From: Rhodocyclaceae bacterium
Lineage (GTDB): Bacteria; Pseudomonadota; Gammaproteobacteria; Burkholderiales; Rhodocyclaceae
NCBI GenBank assembly: GCA_018261935.1
Contig: JAGTRP010000002.1
Coordinates: forward strand, 124,001 to 188,000
Reading direction: 5' to 3'
Length of the DNA: 64,000 nucleotides
Shown: piece by piece, positions 36,007 through 45,190 of the stretch
How positions within the stretch are numbered: the first letter of the stretch is position 1
How the letters are laid out: every line of letters begins with the position of its first letter
The notes under the pieces: generated by a model
What the model saw: the letters and a program-made list of their open reading frames with translations, nothing else
What the model was told of the DNA's origin: nothing
Databases searched by the model: none
Position numbers and translations under genes: made by a program

Positions 36007-37242
36007 TCAGACCAGGACCTCCACCGGCCCAGGGTGGCTCAGGAAGCCCCGGGGACTGGCGGTGAGGCCGTAGGCTCCCGACTGGAAAATCACCACCAGG
36101 TCGCCGGGCCGGGCCACCGGCAGTTCCATGCGCTCGGCCAGGAGGTCGAGGGGCGTACACAGGGGGCCGACCACCGAGGCGATCTCCCGGGGTTCGCCTT
36201 CTCCCAGCCGGTTGCCGATGGCGACCGGGTAATTCTTGCGGATCACCTGGCCGAAGTTTCCGCTCGCCGCCAGGTGGTGGTGGAGGCCGCCGTCGGTGAC
36301 GAGATGGACCAGGCCCCGGGAGACCTTGCGGTCCACGACGCGGCAGACGTAGATCCCCGCTTCTCCCACCAGGTAGCGCCCCAGCTCGACCACCACCTCG
36401 GCGTCGGCATGGGCGGCTTTTACCCTGGACAGAAGTCCCTCCAGATTGGCGCCGACGGGCGCCAGGTCGAGGGGGGCGTCGCCGGGGAAATAGGGAATCC
36501 CGAAACCGCCCCCGACGTTGAGGGTCCTGATCGGCAGATCTGCCGTCCGGGCCAGGTCGAGGGCCAGGTCCACGGCCTTGGCCTGGGCTTCGCACACCGC
36601 CTCGGCCCGCAGGTTCTGGGAACCCGAGTAGATGTGAAAGCCCTCGAAGGCCAAGCCCCGGCGACGGATTTCCTCCAGGAGTTCGGGGACCTTCTCCGCG
36701 TCGACCCCGAACTGCCGGGGGCCGCCCCCCATCTTCATGCCCGAGCTTTTCAGCTCGAAATCCGGATTGACCCGCACCGCCACCCGGGCCGGCAGGCCGA
36801 GGCGATCCCCGGCCTGGGCGAGGAGCGGCAGTTCCCGGAAGCTTTCCACATTGACCAGGATGCCGGCGGCGACCGCCTGCTGGAGTTCGCCGTCGCTCTT
36901 CCCCGGGCCGGCGAAACTGATGGCGGCGGGGTCCATGCCGGTGTCCAGGGCTGTCCGCAACTCGCCGCCGGAGGCCACGTCGAGGCCATCCACCATGCCG
37001 GCCACATGGCACACCAGGGCCGGCATGGGATTGGCCTTGACCGCGTAATGGAGCTTCACGGCCCGGGGCAGGGCGCTCCGCAGCCGGGCCACCCGGGCCG
37101 AGATCAGGGTGCGGTCATAGGCATAGAAGGGGCCGCCGCTGCCGACCCGGGCGGCCAGGCGGCTGAGGGGCAGGCTCCCCACCAGCAATTCGCCGTCCCG
37201 CACCGGGAACTGGTCCATGGGGGCGTGGCGGGGCGCGCTCAT
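36007..37242 (-). CDS. PLP-dependent decarboxylase, exosortase A-associated (TIGR03099-like)
   Basis: A 411-residue fold-III PLP enzyme related to diaminopimelate/ornithine decarboxylases. LHYAVKANPMP carries the PLP Lys69. ASGGELRTAL, NPDFELKSSGMKMGGGPRQFG, FHIYSGSQNL, GGGFGIPYF and ELGRYLVGEAG are the usual cofactor and substrate motifs. It overlaps the acyl-CoA ligase gene by 4 nt, an arrangement conserved in XrtA loci. It presumably decarboxylates an amino acid, possibly one bound to the carrier protein (inference). Confidence 0.92.
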   Translation of the reverse strand: MSAPRHAPMDQFPVRDGELLVGSLPLSRLAARVGSGGPFYAYDRTLISARVARLRSALPRAVKLHYAVKANPMPALVCHVAGMVDGLDVASGGELRTALDTGMDPAAISFAGPGKSDGELQQAVAAGILVNVESFRELPLLAQAGDRLGLPARVAVRVNPDFELKSSGMKMGGGPRQFGVDAEKVPELLEEIRRRGLAFEGFHIYSGSQNLRAEAVCEAQAKAVDLALDLARTADLPIRTLNVGGGFGIPYFPGDAPLDLAPVGANLEGLLSRVKAAHADAEVVVELGRYLVGEAGIYVCRVVDRKVSRGLVHLVTDGGLHHHLAASGNFGQVIRKNYPVAIGNRLGEGEPREIASVVGPLCTPLDLLAERMELPVARPGDLVVIFQSGAYGLTASPRGFLSHPGPVEVLV

Positions 37243-38828
37243 GGCCGGCTCCCGTCGAACAGGCCTTGGAATTGGGCGGCCAGGCCCTTGCGGTCGATCT
37301 TGCCGTTGGGATTGCGGGGCAGCGGCCCCGGGCGGACCTCGATGCGGACGGGCACCATGTAGGCCGGCAGCTGTTCCCGCACCCGGCGGAGCAGGGTTTC
37401 GCCATCGAGGAAGCCGTCCCGGGCGGTGACCACGGCCATTACCGACTGGCCCAGCTGGGGATGGGGAATACCGAAGGCCGCCGCCTCCCCGACCTCCCGG
37501 GTGGCGTAGAGGACTTCCTCGATCTCGGTGGGGCTGATCCGGTAGCCGGAGGTCTTGATCATCTCGTCCCGGCGGCCGATGAAGTAGAGGTAGCCTTCCT
37601 CGTCCCGGCGCACCGTGTCCCCCGAGAAGACGGCGATTTCCGGCAGCACCAGCCCGGCTTCCCGGCTGGGCAGGGGGCGGTAGCGCTCGGCGGTCTTCTC
37701 CGGGTCGTTCCAGTAGCCCATGCCCACCAGGGCGCCCCGGTGTACCAGTTCCCCCGGCTCGTTGGCGGCACATTCGGTCCCGTCCTCCCGCAGCACCAGG
37801 ATCTCGGCGTTGGAGATGGCCTTGCCGATGGAGTCGGGGCGCCGGTCCACCTCCTCCGGCGGCAGGTAGGTGGAGCGGAAGGCTTCGGTGAGGCCGTACA
37901 TGAGGTAGGGGCGGGTCTGGGGCAGGGCCGAGCGCAGGGCGTTCAGGGTCTCCAGGGGCATGCGGCCGCCGGTGTTGGCGAAATAGCGCAGGTGGCCGGT
38001 GATGCCCTCGGGCCACTTCTGCTGGGCGAGCTGGATGTAGAGGGGCGGCACGGCGGTGAGGCCGGTGATCCTTTCCCGGGCCAGGGCGTTGAGGACATCC
38101 CGGGGCAGCAGGTAATTGAGGAGCACTACCCGGGCGCCGGCGTGGAAGGCAGTGGTGAGCTGGCTGAAGCCGGCGTCGAAGGACAGGGGCAGGGCGGCCA
38201 GGAGGCTGTCCTCCGGGCGGTTCTCCAGGTAGCTGGCCACGCTCTTGGCGCCGGCCACCAGGTTGCGGTGGGAAAGCACCACCCCCTTGGGCCGGCCGGT
38301 ACTGCCGGAGGTGTAGAGAATGGCCGCCATGTCGGTGTCGATGACCCGGTGGAGGGCGGCCTCGGCGCCGGCCTCCATTTCCGGCCAGGCGTCGAGGGCG
38401 AAGGGCAGCCCGGCGCCATCGGGGTTTCCGCTGCCGGTCAGCACCACCCGGCGCAGGTCGTGGCATTGCAGCAGGTGGTCCTTGAGGAAGGCGAAGCGTT
38501 CCGCCGAGGTGACCAGGACCCGCACATTGCAGTCCCGCAGGATGTAGCCCACCTGCTCGGGCTTGAGGAGAGGGTTGATGGGAACGAAGACGCCCCCGGC
38601 CGCCGGGGCGCCGAAGGCGGCGACCACGAACTCGAAGCGCTTTTCCAGGTAGATGCCGACCCGTTCTCCCCGCTCCAGGCCGCGGGCCGCCAGGGCGCCG
38701 GCGAAGGCGCGGAGGCGGGCGGCCATGTCGCCGTAGGTGAGGGTCAGGTCGCCGCAGGTGAGGGCCCGGGCTTCCGGGTGGCGTGCTGCCGCGTGCAGCG
38801 GCAATTCGTGCAGCAATGTGGTGGTCAT
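37239..38828 (-). CDS. AMP-forming acyl-CoA ligase, exosortase A-associated (TIGR03098-like)
   Basis: A 529-residue adenylation enzyme. AAILYTSGSTGRPKGVVLSH is the P-loop, MYGLTEAFRSTYLP the A5-type motif, and SGDTVRRDEEGYLYFIGRRD with MIKTSGYRISPTEIEEVLY are A7-A8. The C-terminal LPRNPNGKIDRKGL supplies the catalytic lysine. It activates a carboxylic or amino acid, most plausibly for transfer to the ACP at 44104 (inference). It forms an operon with the decarboxylase. The frame is open to 39014, but the homologous region begins at ATG 38828. Confidence 0.92.
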   Translation of the reverse strand: MTTTLLHELPLHAAARHPEARALTCGDLTLTYGDMAARLRAFAGALAARGLERGERVGIYLEKRFEFVVAAFGAPAAGGVFVPINPLLKPEQVGYILRDCNVRVLVTSAERFAFLKDHLLQCHDLRRVVLTGSGNPDGAGLPFALDAWPEMEAGAEAALHRVIDTDMAAILYTSGSTGRPKGVVLSHRNLVAGAKSVASYLENRPEDSLLAALPLSFDAGFSQLTTAFHAGARVVLLNYLLPRDVLNALARERITGLTAVPPLYIQLAQQKWPEGITGHLRYFANTGGRMPLETLNALRSALPQTRPYLMYGLTEAFRSTYLPPEEVDRRPDSIGKAISNAEILVLREDGTECAANEPGELVHRGALVGMGYWNDPEKTAERYRPLPSREAGLVLPEIAVFSGDTVRRDEEGYLYFIGRRDEMIKTSGYRISPTEIEEVLYATREVGEAAAFGIPHPQLGQSVMAVVTARDGFLDGETLLRRVREQLPAYMVPVRIEVRPGPLPRNPNGKIDRKGLAAQFQGLFDGSRP

Positions 38829-39007
38829 GGCGGTTCCGGCAATGGGGCTATGGTTGTTGTCGCCGTGGGCGGTCCCATGCGGCATGAGACTTCGACTTTT
38901 GGGGCGGCGCTTTCGTTCGCGCAATTGCCGGTGGCCGGGAACCCCAAACCCCATCCAGTGCCGAAGGGCTGTGCGCCTGCCGAAATAGGCGTGGACGGAG
39001 GGTTTCC

Positions 39008-39709
39008 ATGGCATCGAAGCGACAAATCCTGTTCGGCATTTCCCTTGCCCTGGCCTTTGCCGGGTCGGCCCAGGCCCGCCTGGAGCGGGGCGGAATCGAG
39101 TGCGGCGGCTTCACCAAGGCGGCCGCGGGCATCGACGCCGGGCCCTACGACTACCGGACCGGGCCCGCCGACAGGAAGCGACAGGCCGACAGGAGCTACG
39201 CCCAGCTTGTGGCGTCGTCCCAGGGCCCCCTGGCGCAGGAAAGGCTGGCCGCCGACCTGGATGCCACCCTGCGCCTCTTTCCCAACCATCCCCGGGCCCT
39301 CATGGCCATGGCGGAACTGGCCCGGCAGGGGAACACCGATCATCCCCGGGGCTCCCGCTACTCCATGAGCTGCTGGTACGACCGGGCGGTGCGTTTCGCG
39401 CCCGACGACGTCCAGATGCGCCTGGCCTACGGTTATTGGCTGGCGAAGCACGGGGAAAGGACGGCGGCCATCGAGCAGCTGGACCAGGCCCGGGCTTCGG
39501 CCCGGGAGTCCGCTACCCTGAGCTACAACCTGGGGCTGGCCTACTGCGAGGCGGGGGAGTACGACAAGGCGCTGGGGGCGGCACACACGGCTTACTCCCT
39601 GGGGCATCCCTTGCCGGGGCTGCGCAATCGCCTCGCCGCCGCCGGCAGGTGGCGCGAGCCGGTGGGCGCGAAGGCGGTGCGGCCGGTGGGCGAGCGGGCG
39701 GCAGACTAA
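39008..39709 (+). CDS. Secreted TPR-like protein
   Basis: A 233-residue exported protein with signal peptide LFGISLALAFAGSAQA. The mature part has TPR-like helical hairpins (HPRALMAMAELARQ, DVQMRLAYGYWLAKHGE, ATLSYNLGLAYCEAGEYDKALGAA). GGAGGG five bases upstream sets the start. It is divergent from the ligase gene, and its stop overlaps that of the convergent flippase gene by 4 nt. The function is not recognised; a scaffold role near the polysaccharide machinery is possible. Confidence 0.75.
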   Translation: MASKRQILFGISLALAFAGSAQARLERGGIECGGFTKAAAGIDAGPYDYRTGPADRKRQADRSYAQLVASSQGPLAQERLAADLDATLRLFPNHPRALMAMAELARQGNTDHPRGSRYSMSCWYDRAVRFAPDDVQMRLAYGYWLAKHGERTAAIEQLDQARASARESATLSYNLGLAYCEAGEYDKALGAAHTAYSLGHPLPGLRNRLAAAGRWREPVGAKAVRPVGERAAD

Positions 39710-41181
39710 TCAGGGGCCCGGGAGACCATGACCGGGCGGCGGAAGATCGTGACCAGCTTGTCCAGGACGTAGGCCTCGGCGCCCCGGGGGCGTTCCGCCA
39801 GCAGCCACAGGAGCAGCAGGGCGACGCCGTAGAGGGTGCCGCCGACAGCGCAGCGGACCAGCAGGCTGGGGAGGGGAGACCAGCCCTCCAGGCTCAGGAA
39901 TGGCAGCAGGCCGGCCATGAACGCGGTGGCGACCACGGGGCGCCAGACCACGGCATAGATGTGCCGGGGACGCAGGCTGGGAACCGCCTGGAATATGAAG
40001 AGGAGAAAGGCCAGGGTGTAGAGGGCGCAGACCGCCAGCCGCCAGTGGGCCAGGGCGAGGGGGCCGGAGCCGGCCAGGAAGGTGACGGCGCCGAGGCCGA
40101 AAACGAGGATCTGCACCCAGACGAACATCCCGACGATATGCACCCGGCCCAGGGCCATCAGGAGATGGCTGGTTCCGAAATTGATGGCGTTGAGGCCATA
40201 GACCAGGGCCAGCACCTGGACGAAGGGCACCGCGCCCATCCACTGGTCGCCGAGAAGCAGCGCCACCGCGTCCCGGGCGACGATGGCCAGGCCGACGGCG
40301 GCCGGAGCGGCAATCATCACCTGCACCGCCATGGCCAGCAGAAAGGCGCGCTGCAGTTCCTCGGGATGGTCCCGGACCTTGACCAGGGCGGGGAAAAGCA
40401 CACGCCAGATGGGCATGAGCAATTCGCTGGTGGGCATCACGGAAATTTCGTCGGCCAGGTTGTAGGCGCCCATGATGGCGGCGTCGGCCCGGTTCCCGAC
40501 CAGAAGCTTGTCGAGGCGGCTGGCGAAGTAGTCCCCGCTGTTCCGGAGCAGCATCCACCGGGAGAAGGACCAGACCTGGCGGAAGCGGCTCAGGGTCAGG
40601 CGCGGCCGGAAAGGATGGAGGACATAGCTGAGCGCGACGCCGCCCAGGCGGCCGGCCAGGGCGCCCAGGGGCAGGGCCCAGTAGGACTGCAGCCAGAGGG
40701 CGAGGGCCAGGGCGGCAACGAAGCCGACGAGCCGCCGCAGGAAAAAGAACTGGAAATCCTTGCCGAACTGCATGTCCTTCTGGAAGAACACGACCCCGAC
40801 ATTTTCGAATCCGGTCACCAGGACGCTTATCGCCATGATCTTCAGCACCGGAGCGACCCTGTCGTCGTGGTAGAAGTCCGCGGCCAGGGGGGCGGTCAGG
40901 ATGATGAGCATCGCCACGACGATGCATTCGATGACCCTGACCGTCCAGGCATTGCTGAAGTCTTCGTCGTCGCAGTCCCGCTTCTGGATGAGCATGGCGA
41001 TGACCCCCAAGTCGAGGAGCACGTCCATCAAGCCCATGATGACCGATGCCATGGCGATGATGCCGAAGTCGGCCGGGGTCAGCAGGCGGGCGAGAACGAG
41101 GGTGCTGACGATGCCGAGGAGCCGGTCGATCCAGCGCATGGAAGCGGCCAGCAGGGCGCCGGTGAAGATGTTTCCCAACAT
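39706..41181 (-). CDS. Wzx-type oligosaccharide flippase
   Basis: A 491-residue membrane protein of the MOP/polysaccharide-synthase family with about twelve to fourteen hydrophobic segments. The N-terminus LAASMRWIDRLLGIVSTLVL and ARLLTPADFGIIAMASVIMG are typical of Wzx/RfbX. It predicts export of the lipid-linked repeat unit across the inner membrane, which the main cluster otherwise lacks. No strong ribosome site is visible before ATG 41181. Confidence 0.88.
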   Translation of the reverse strand: MLGNIFTGALLAASMRWIDRLLGIVSTLVLARLLTPADFGIIAMASVIMGLMDVLLDLGVIAMLIQKRDCDDEDFSNAWTVRVIECIVVAMLIILTAPLAADFYHDDRVAPVLKIMAISVLVTGFENVGVVFFQKDMQFGKDFQFFFLRRLVGFVAALALALWLQSYWALPLGALAGRLGGVALSYVLHPFRPRLTLSRFRQVWSFSRWMLLRNSGDYFASRLDKLLVGNRADAAIMGAYNLADEISVMPTSELLMPIWRVLFPALVKVRDHPEELQRAFLLAMAVQVMIAAPAAVGLAIVARDAVALLLGDQWMGAVPFVQVLALVYGLNAINFGTSHLLMALGRVHIVGMFVWVQILVFGLGAVTFLAGSGPLALAHWRLAVCALYTLAFLLFIFQAVPSLRPRHIYAVVWRPVVATAFMAGLLPFLSLEGWSPLPSLLVRCAVGGTLYGVALLLLWLLAERPRGAEAYVLDKLVTIFRRPVMVSRAPD

Positions 41182-41208
41182 GGGGTCAGGTCGTGAGTGC
41201 GTGCGGGA

Positions 41209-42510
41209 TCAACGGCCGGCCTTCGCGGCGAGCCGCTTCGAGGCTGGCGCCGGCACGGCGTTGCATTGCCCCGAGGCCGGGTAGCCCGGGGCGGCGATGG
41301 GACAGCGGGAGACGATCACCTCGTCGTACCAGGTGGAGGCCTTGTCAGTGGCCTCCGTCGGGTCCTTGGCGGTCATGAAGGAGAGCAGCCAGAGCTTGCC
41401 GTAGCGGGCCTGGGGGTGGCCATTGCTGGGGCTCCAGCCGCCCTGGTAGGAGGATTTGAGGATGGGATCGCCACCCACGTAATACTGCCCCTTGGGGATG
41501 ACAATGTCGCCCTGCCGGTGCAGCAGCTGGAAATCGTCGCCGTTGCGGGCTGCGTAGAGTTCGTAGAGGGAGTCGGTATATCCGGGCTGCTCGCGCCCGG
41601 AGGCCGAGCTGACGGCCCGCCCCTCGGGACCCAGCTTGACATGGACCATGTAGGTGATCCACTCGTTCGGCGCATAGGTGAAGCATCCCGACTGGTCCAT
41701 GGTCTTCGGCGGATAGGAAATGCAGTTGAACCCTCCGTGGGGGTCGGTTCGCATGTTCTGGGCGGTGACGACGGTATGGCCTCCGGGGTCGCCGGCATAG
41801 CTGCCCCTGGCCAGAACCTGCTTGAATCCCAGATAACGATGGCATTCGATATAGCCGGCGGGAAAGGGCGGTCCGCTGCGGGGGTCGGAGCTGACGATGA
41901 CCAGCTCCGCCTCGCTGCAGGCGTTGGCGGTCAAGATCCTGGCGGGGCCCGGTATTGGCATGTCGCCCTGGGCGATGATGACATGCTTGAAATAGGTGAC
42001 GTCCCCGTTCTGGGCCCGGTAGCCCTGGTAATAGCGCTCGTCCATGCGCTGGCGCCAGGAGACCCAGAATTCGCTGTCGGCCCCGAACTGGCGGGTGGCA
42101 TAGTCGCCGAAGGGGATGGCGAGGCTGCCGCCGCCGTCCTCGCCGGTGCGGGGCAGGATGTCGAAGCGCAGGGAGCCCTTGCCCGAAGTCCGTATGCGGG
42201 GATCCCAGGCATTGTTTCGGCAGCCCGCCATCTTGCCGTCCACCCGGACCTGGTAGTCCGGGTTGCAGTCGTGCCGGTCCCAGTTGTACCTGGCCCACTC
42301 CCGGATGTCGTCGAAACCCACGGCGACCACCACCCCGGGAGCCCGGGAGCGCCGTTTCCAGTCGCGGTCGGAATCCAGGGCCGGGGGCTTGGATGAAGGG
42401 GGTATGTCGGCCGCCGGCACGTCGGCCAGAGAGGCCCTCGGGAAGGCCCCCCCGCCAAGAATGGCCAGCAGCCCCAGGGACGCCGCCAGAGTCCCGCAAC
42501 GCCGGATCAT
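41209..42510 (-). CDS. Secreted ConA-fold-like protein, possible polysaccharide lyase
   Basis: A 433-residue exported protein. The signal peptide region is IRRCGTLAASLGLLAILGGG. The mature part has the pattern of heparinase/ConA-like beta-sandwich proteins: GKGSLRFDILPR, a long acidic/aromatic strand DSEFWVSWRQRMDERYY, and near the end YGKLWLLSFMTAKD followed by STWYDEVIVS. I cannot name catalytic residues, and the family is tentative. AAGGA before ATG 42510 supports this start; upstream in-frame sequence to 42837 has no coding look. It shares the locus with the larger lyase-like protein at 46148. Confidence 0.6.
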   Translation of the reverse strand: MIRRCGTLAASLGLLAILGGGAFPRASLADVPAADIPPSSKPPALDSDRDWKRRSRAPGVVVAVGFDDIREWARYNWDRHDCNPDYQVRVDGKMAGCRNNAWDPRIRTSGKGSLRFDILPRTGEDGGGSLAIPFGDYATRQFGADSEFWVSWRQRMDERYYQGYRAQNGDVTYFKHVIIAQGDMPIPGPARILTANACSEAELVIVSSDPRSGPPFPAGYIECHRYLGFKQVLARGSYAGDPGGHTVVTAQNMRTDPHGGFNCISYPPKTMDQSGCFTYAPNEWITYMVHVKLGPEGRAVSSASGREQPGYTDSLYELYAARNGDDFQLLHRQGDIVIPKGQYYVGGDPILKSSYQGGWSPSNGHPQARYGKLWLLSFMTAKDPTEATDKASTWYDEVIVSRCPIAAPGYPASGQCNAVPAPASKRLAAKAGR

Positions 42511-42672
42511 CGGCTTTCCTTGATCGACGCCTTCCCGTGTTCCCATCCTGTCTTTCCGTCCCATGTATTGCGCTATCCGGATCCAAGCACGAAGTTCGTC
42601 CGACCGGCCCCGAAAACCCGCGGGCATAGGGCAGGATGCCCATTGAGACTCCGGGCGAGAGGCGGCGGTTCC

Positions 42673-42762
42673 GACGGCGCCAGCCCATTGAAGGCGGCTG
42701 TTCACCGCCTTTCCAGCCGGTGAACAGGGTAGTCGGGGGGAGCGGCGGGGGCTGGCGCCGTC
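42673..42762. repeat. Nested perfect inverted repeats (90-nt stem structure)
   Basis: An outer 14-bp stem, GACGGCGCCAGCCC (42673-42686) with GGGCTGGCGCCGTC (42749-42762), encloses an inner 10-bp stem, CTGTTCACCG (42698-42707) with CGGTGAACAG (42718-42727). Both are perfect. It could be a structured leader, a regulator site or a small palindromic element. Confidence 0.7.
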
Positions 42763-42775
42763 CCGGCGCACGACC

Positions 42776-42816
42776 GACCCGGTCATGCCAATTACAGCAT
42801 CCGTCATGACCGGGTC
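42776..42816. repeat. 12-bp inverted repeat with 17-bp spacer
   Basis: GACCCGGTCATG (42776-42787) and CATGACCGGGTC (42805-42816) are perfect complements. The repeat lies about 95 bp before the likely start of the FemAB-like gene, so an operator is possible. Confidence 0.6.
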
Positions 42817-42909
42817 AGGCGCTTTGCTACTTTGCACGGGTCAGGGCGGTCGCTAATGTTGATGGGAATGTCCTGGCTGATCGCCGGTCCTGCGACGGAG
42901 AATTTGATT

Positions 42910-44070
42910 GTGAACATGAATTTCGCGGTCAAGGACGCGAGGCCTGCTTCGTCGGCCCGTTCCGCGACGGCGCTCCTGCATGTCCTGAACAAGGCCGAGA
43001 CGCTGCAATTCGTGGAGGAACGACAGGATTTTCTCGACCGGGCCGCAGGGAAGAATCCCTTTGCCAGCAGTGCCTGGACCCTGCATTTCATCAGGGAAGT
43101 CGCGGGCGACGACTGGATATTCGTCATTCCCCACTGCCAGGACGAGGACGAAAGCCTCATCCTGCTTTACGCCGAAAGGCGGGCCCCCCATCGTCTCCTG
43201 GCCGTGGCCAATTTCTATACTTCCCTGTATTCGCCTCTCATCAGTTCGGCCCGGGATCGCAGCGCCGCCATCGACGCCCTGGTGGATCGCCTGCTGGCGA
43301 GGCAACGGGACTGCGCCACGGTCGATCTGGGGCCCCTCGATGCCGATTCGCCGGACACCGCGGCCCTGGCGAGCGCCTTTGCCCGGCACGGCTGGTACGT
43401 GAAGCGCTACTTCCGCTTCGGCAACTGGTCCCACGCCTGCCAAGGCCAATCCTTCGAGGATTACATGGCCGGCCGGGACGGGAAGATCCGTCACACCTGG
43501 CAGCGCAAGACGAAGAAATTCCGGAGTCTGGGGCCGGCCGCCCGCCTGGAAATCATCACCGACAGCCAGGGCGTCGAGGCGGCGATGGACGCCTACGAGG
43601 CAGTCTACGTGCAGAGTTGGAAAGATTCGGAACACTATCCCCTGTTCGTCCGCCACTGGGCCCGGATCTGTGCCCGGGAGGGCTGGCTGCGGTTGGGGCT
43701 GGCCTGGATCGGGGAGGTGCCGGTCGCCGCCCAGTTCTGGTTCACCCTCCATGGCCGGGCGAACATCTTCAAGCTGGCCTACGACCAGCGCTATGCCCAG
43801 TGGTCCCCGGGAACCGTGCTCGGGGCCTATTTGTTTCAATACAGTCTCGACCAGGACCGGGTGGCCGAGATCGATTACCTGACCGGGGACGATTCCTACA
43901 AGCGGGACTGGATGAGCCGGCGACGGCAACGCATCGGCCTTCTGGCCTGCAACACCAGAACCTGGCGGGGGCTGACGCAGGCGGCCTGGGAATTCGCCGC
44001 CCAGCTGTCTAGCCCCTGGCGCCGCCGGTTTCTCTTTCCCGGCGGGCCAAAAGGGGGGATTTCGCCATGA
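42910..44070 (+). CDS. BcsL/CelD-type (FemAB-like) GNAT protein
   Basis: A 386-residue protein from GTG 42910 (GGAG nine bases upstream). TTG 42904 and ATG 42916 or 42868 are alternatives. The C-terminal half carries the Acetyltransf_6 pattern: KIRHTWQRKTKKFRSLG, YEAVYVQSWKD, LRLGLAWIGEVPVAAQFWF, IFKLAYDQRYAQWSPGTVLG and IDYLTGDDSYKRDWM. It probably transfers an acyl or aminoacyl group to the polysaccharide or its precursor. It lies 33 nt before the acyl carrier protein gene, so the carrier-bound group is a natural donor candidate (inference). Confidence 0.8.
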   Translation: MNMNFAVKDARPASSARSATALLHVLNKAETLQFVEERQDFLDRAAGKNPFASSAWTLHFIREVAGDDWIFVIPHCQDEDESLILLYAERRAPHRLLAVANFYTSLYSPLISSARDRSAAIDALVDRLLARQRDCATVDLGPLDADSPDTAALASAFARHGWYVKRYFRFGNWSHACQGQSFEDYMAGRDGKIRHTWQRKTKKFRSLGPAARLEIITDSQGVEAAMDAYEAVYVQSWKDSEHYPLFVRHWARICAREGWLRLGLAWIGEVPVAAQFWFTLHGRANIFKLAYDQRYAQWSPGTVLGAYLFQYSLDQDRVAEIDYLTGDDSYKRDWMSRRRQRIGLLACNTRTWRGLTQAAWEFAAQLSSPWRRRFLFPGGPKGGISP

Positions 44071-44103
44071 AGCGGCCATCGTGGCCGGACAATAGGAGGT
44101 GAC

Positions 44104-44355
44104 GTGGATATCAGACGGGAAGTGATCGCGATTCTCGACGAGATTCTGAGTCTGGGGGGCAGGGGGCTCGCCTTCGCCGACGATACCCCCTTGCTGGGTG
44201 CCATGCCGGAGGTGGACTCCATGGCTGTGGTGGCAATTCTCACCGCCCTGGAGGAGCGCTTCGGCTTCGCCATCGACGACGACGAGATCGACGGCGCAGC
44301 CTTCGCCACCGTCGGCGCCCTGCACCGCTTCGTCCTCGGCAAGGTGGCGGGCTGA
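44104..44355 (+). CDS. Acyl carrier protein, exosortase A-associated
   Basis: An 83-residue carrier protein. The phosphopantetheine site is Ser39 in PEVDSMAVVAIL, with the usual acidic helix II after it and FGFAIDDDEIDGAAF. The perfect ribosome site AGGAGGT is 3 nt before GTG 44104. It is too diverged for fatty-acid AcpP (DSMAVV in place of DSLDTVE) and resembles aminoacyl/peptidyl carriers. The next two genes encode the hydrolases that regularly accompany it. Confidence 0.9.
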   Translation: MDIRREVIAILDEILSLGGRGLAFADDTPLLGAMPEVDSMAVVAILTALEERFGFAIDDDEIDGAAFATVGALHRFVLGKVAG

Positions 44356-44371
44356 TCCGGCCGGTATCGCC

Positions 44372-45190
44372 ATGGCGGGCACCCCTTTCTTCCTGCCCGC
44401 CGGGAGCGGGCAGCGCTTCTGCCTCTACCATCGCCCTCCCGAGGAGAAGGCCGGACGGGGCGCCGTGGTTTTCATTCATCCCTTCGCCGAGGAAATGAAC
44501 AAGTCCCGGCGCATGGCTGCGCTGCAGGCGCGAGCCCTGGCGGCGGCCGGCTATGGCGTCCTGCAGGTGGACCTGACGGGCTGCGGCGACAGTTCGGGGG
44601 ACTTCGCCGAGGCCACCTGGAGCGCCTGGGTGGAGGACGTGGTGCGGGCCGTGGCCTGGCTGCGCCGGCGCAATGCCGGGCCCCTGTGGTTGTGGGGGCT
44701 GCGGACGGGCTGCCTGGTGGCGGCCGCGGCCGCCGGAAAAATCGACGGGGTGGCGAATTTCCTGTTCTGGCAGCCCCTGGCTTCGGGCAAGCCCTTCCTG
44801 GCGCAGTTCCTTCGCTTCAAGACGGCCGGCGCCCTGCTGGGCGACGGGGCCAAGGGGATGACCGCGGAACTGCGCCGGCAGTTGTCGGCCGGGGAAGCGG
44901 TGGAGGTGGCCGGCTACTCCCTGTCCGCCGCCCTGGCCACGGGCCTGGAAGCGGCCGAACTGGCGCCGTCCCCTAGGGCGGCCCGGGTGGCGTGGCTGGA
45001 AGTGGCCTCCCGGGCGGAAGCCGGGCTGGCCCCGGTTTCCCTGCGCAGCATCGAAGCCTGGCGCCAGGCCGGCCACCAGGTGCGGGAAAGGGTGGTGGCG
45101 GGGCAGCCCTTCTGGCAGACCGTGGACACTGTTGAATGCCCCGCCCTCGTTGCCGCCACCCTGGACGCCCTGGAAGGACCCATGCCATGA
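44372..45190 (+). CDS. Hydrolase 2, exosortase A-associated (TIGR03101-like), nucleophile replaced
   Basis: A 272-residue alpha/beta-hydrolase-fold protein. VVFIHPFAEEMNKSRRM near residue 35 and LQVDLTGCGDSSGDFAEATW near 65-84 are the TIGR03101 signature. The nucleophile elbow reads LWGLRTGC, with Arg111 where Ser is expected, so classical serine-hydrolase catalysis is not supported. It overlaps hydrolase 1 by 4 nt, so the two may act as a pair. The role is unknown; thioester handling on the carrier protein is a guess. Confidence 0.9.
   Translation: MAGTPFFLPAGSGQRFCLYHRPPEEKAGRGAVVFIHPFAEEMNKSRRMAALQARALAAAGYGVLQVDLTGCGDSSGDFAEATWSAWVEDVVRAVAWLRRRNAGPLWLWGLRTGCLVAAAAAGKIDGVANFLFWQPLASGKPFLAQFLRFKTAGALLGDGAKGMTAELRRQLSAGEAVEVAGYSLSAALATGLEAAELAPSPRAARVAWLEVASRAEAGLAPVSLRSIEAWRQAGHQVRERVVAGQPFWQTVDTVECPALVAATLDALEGPMP

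Larger units (their letters stand above)
42511..42909. other. 399-nt divergent intergenic region rich in dyads
   Basis: No gene is supported here. It separates the secreted protein gene (-) from the FemAB-like gene (+) and contains the three perfect inverted repeats listed next. A promoter could not be assigned with confidence in either direction. Confidence 0.6.
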
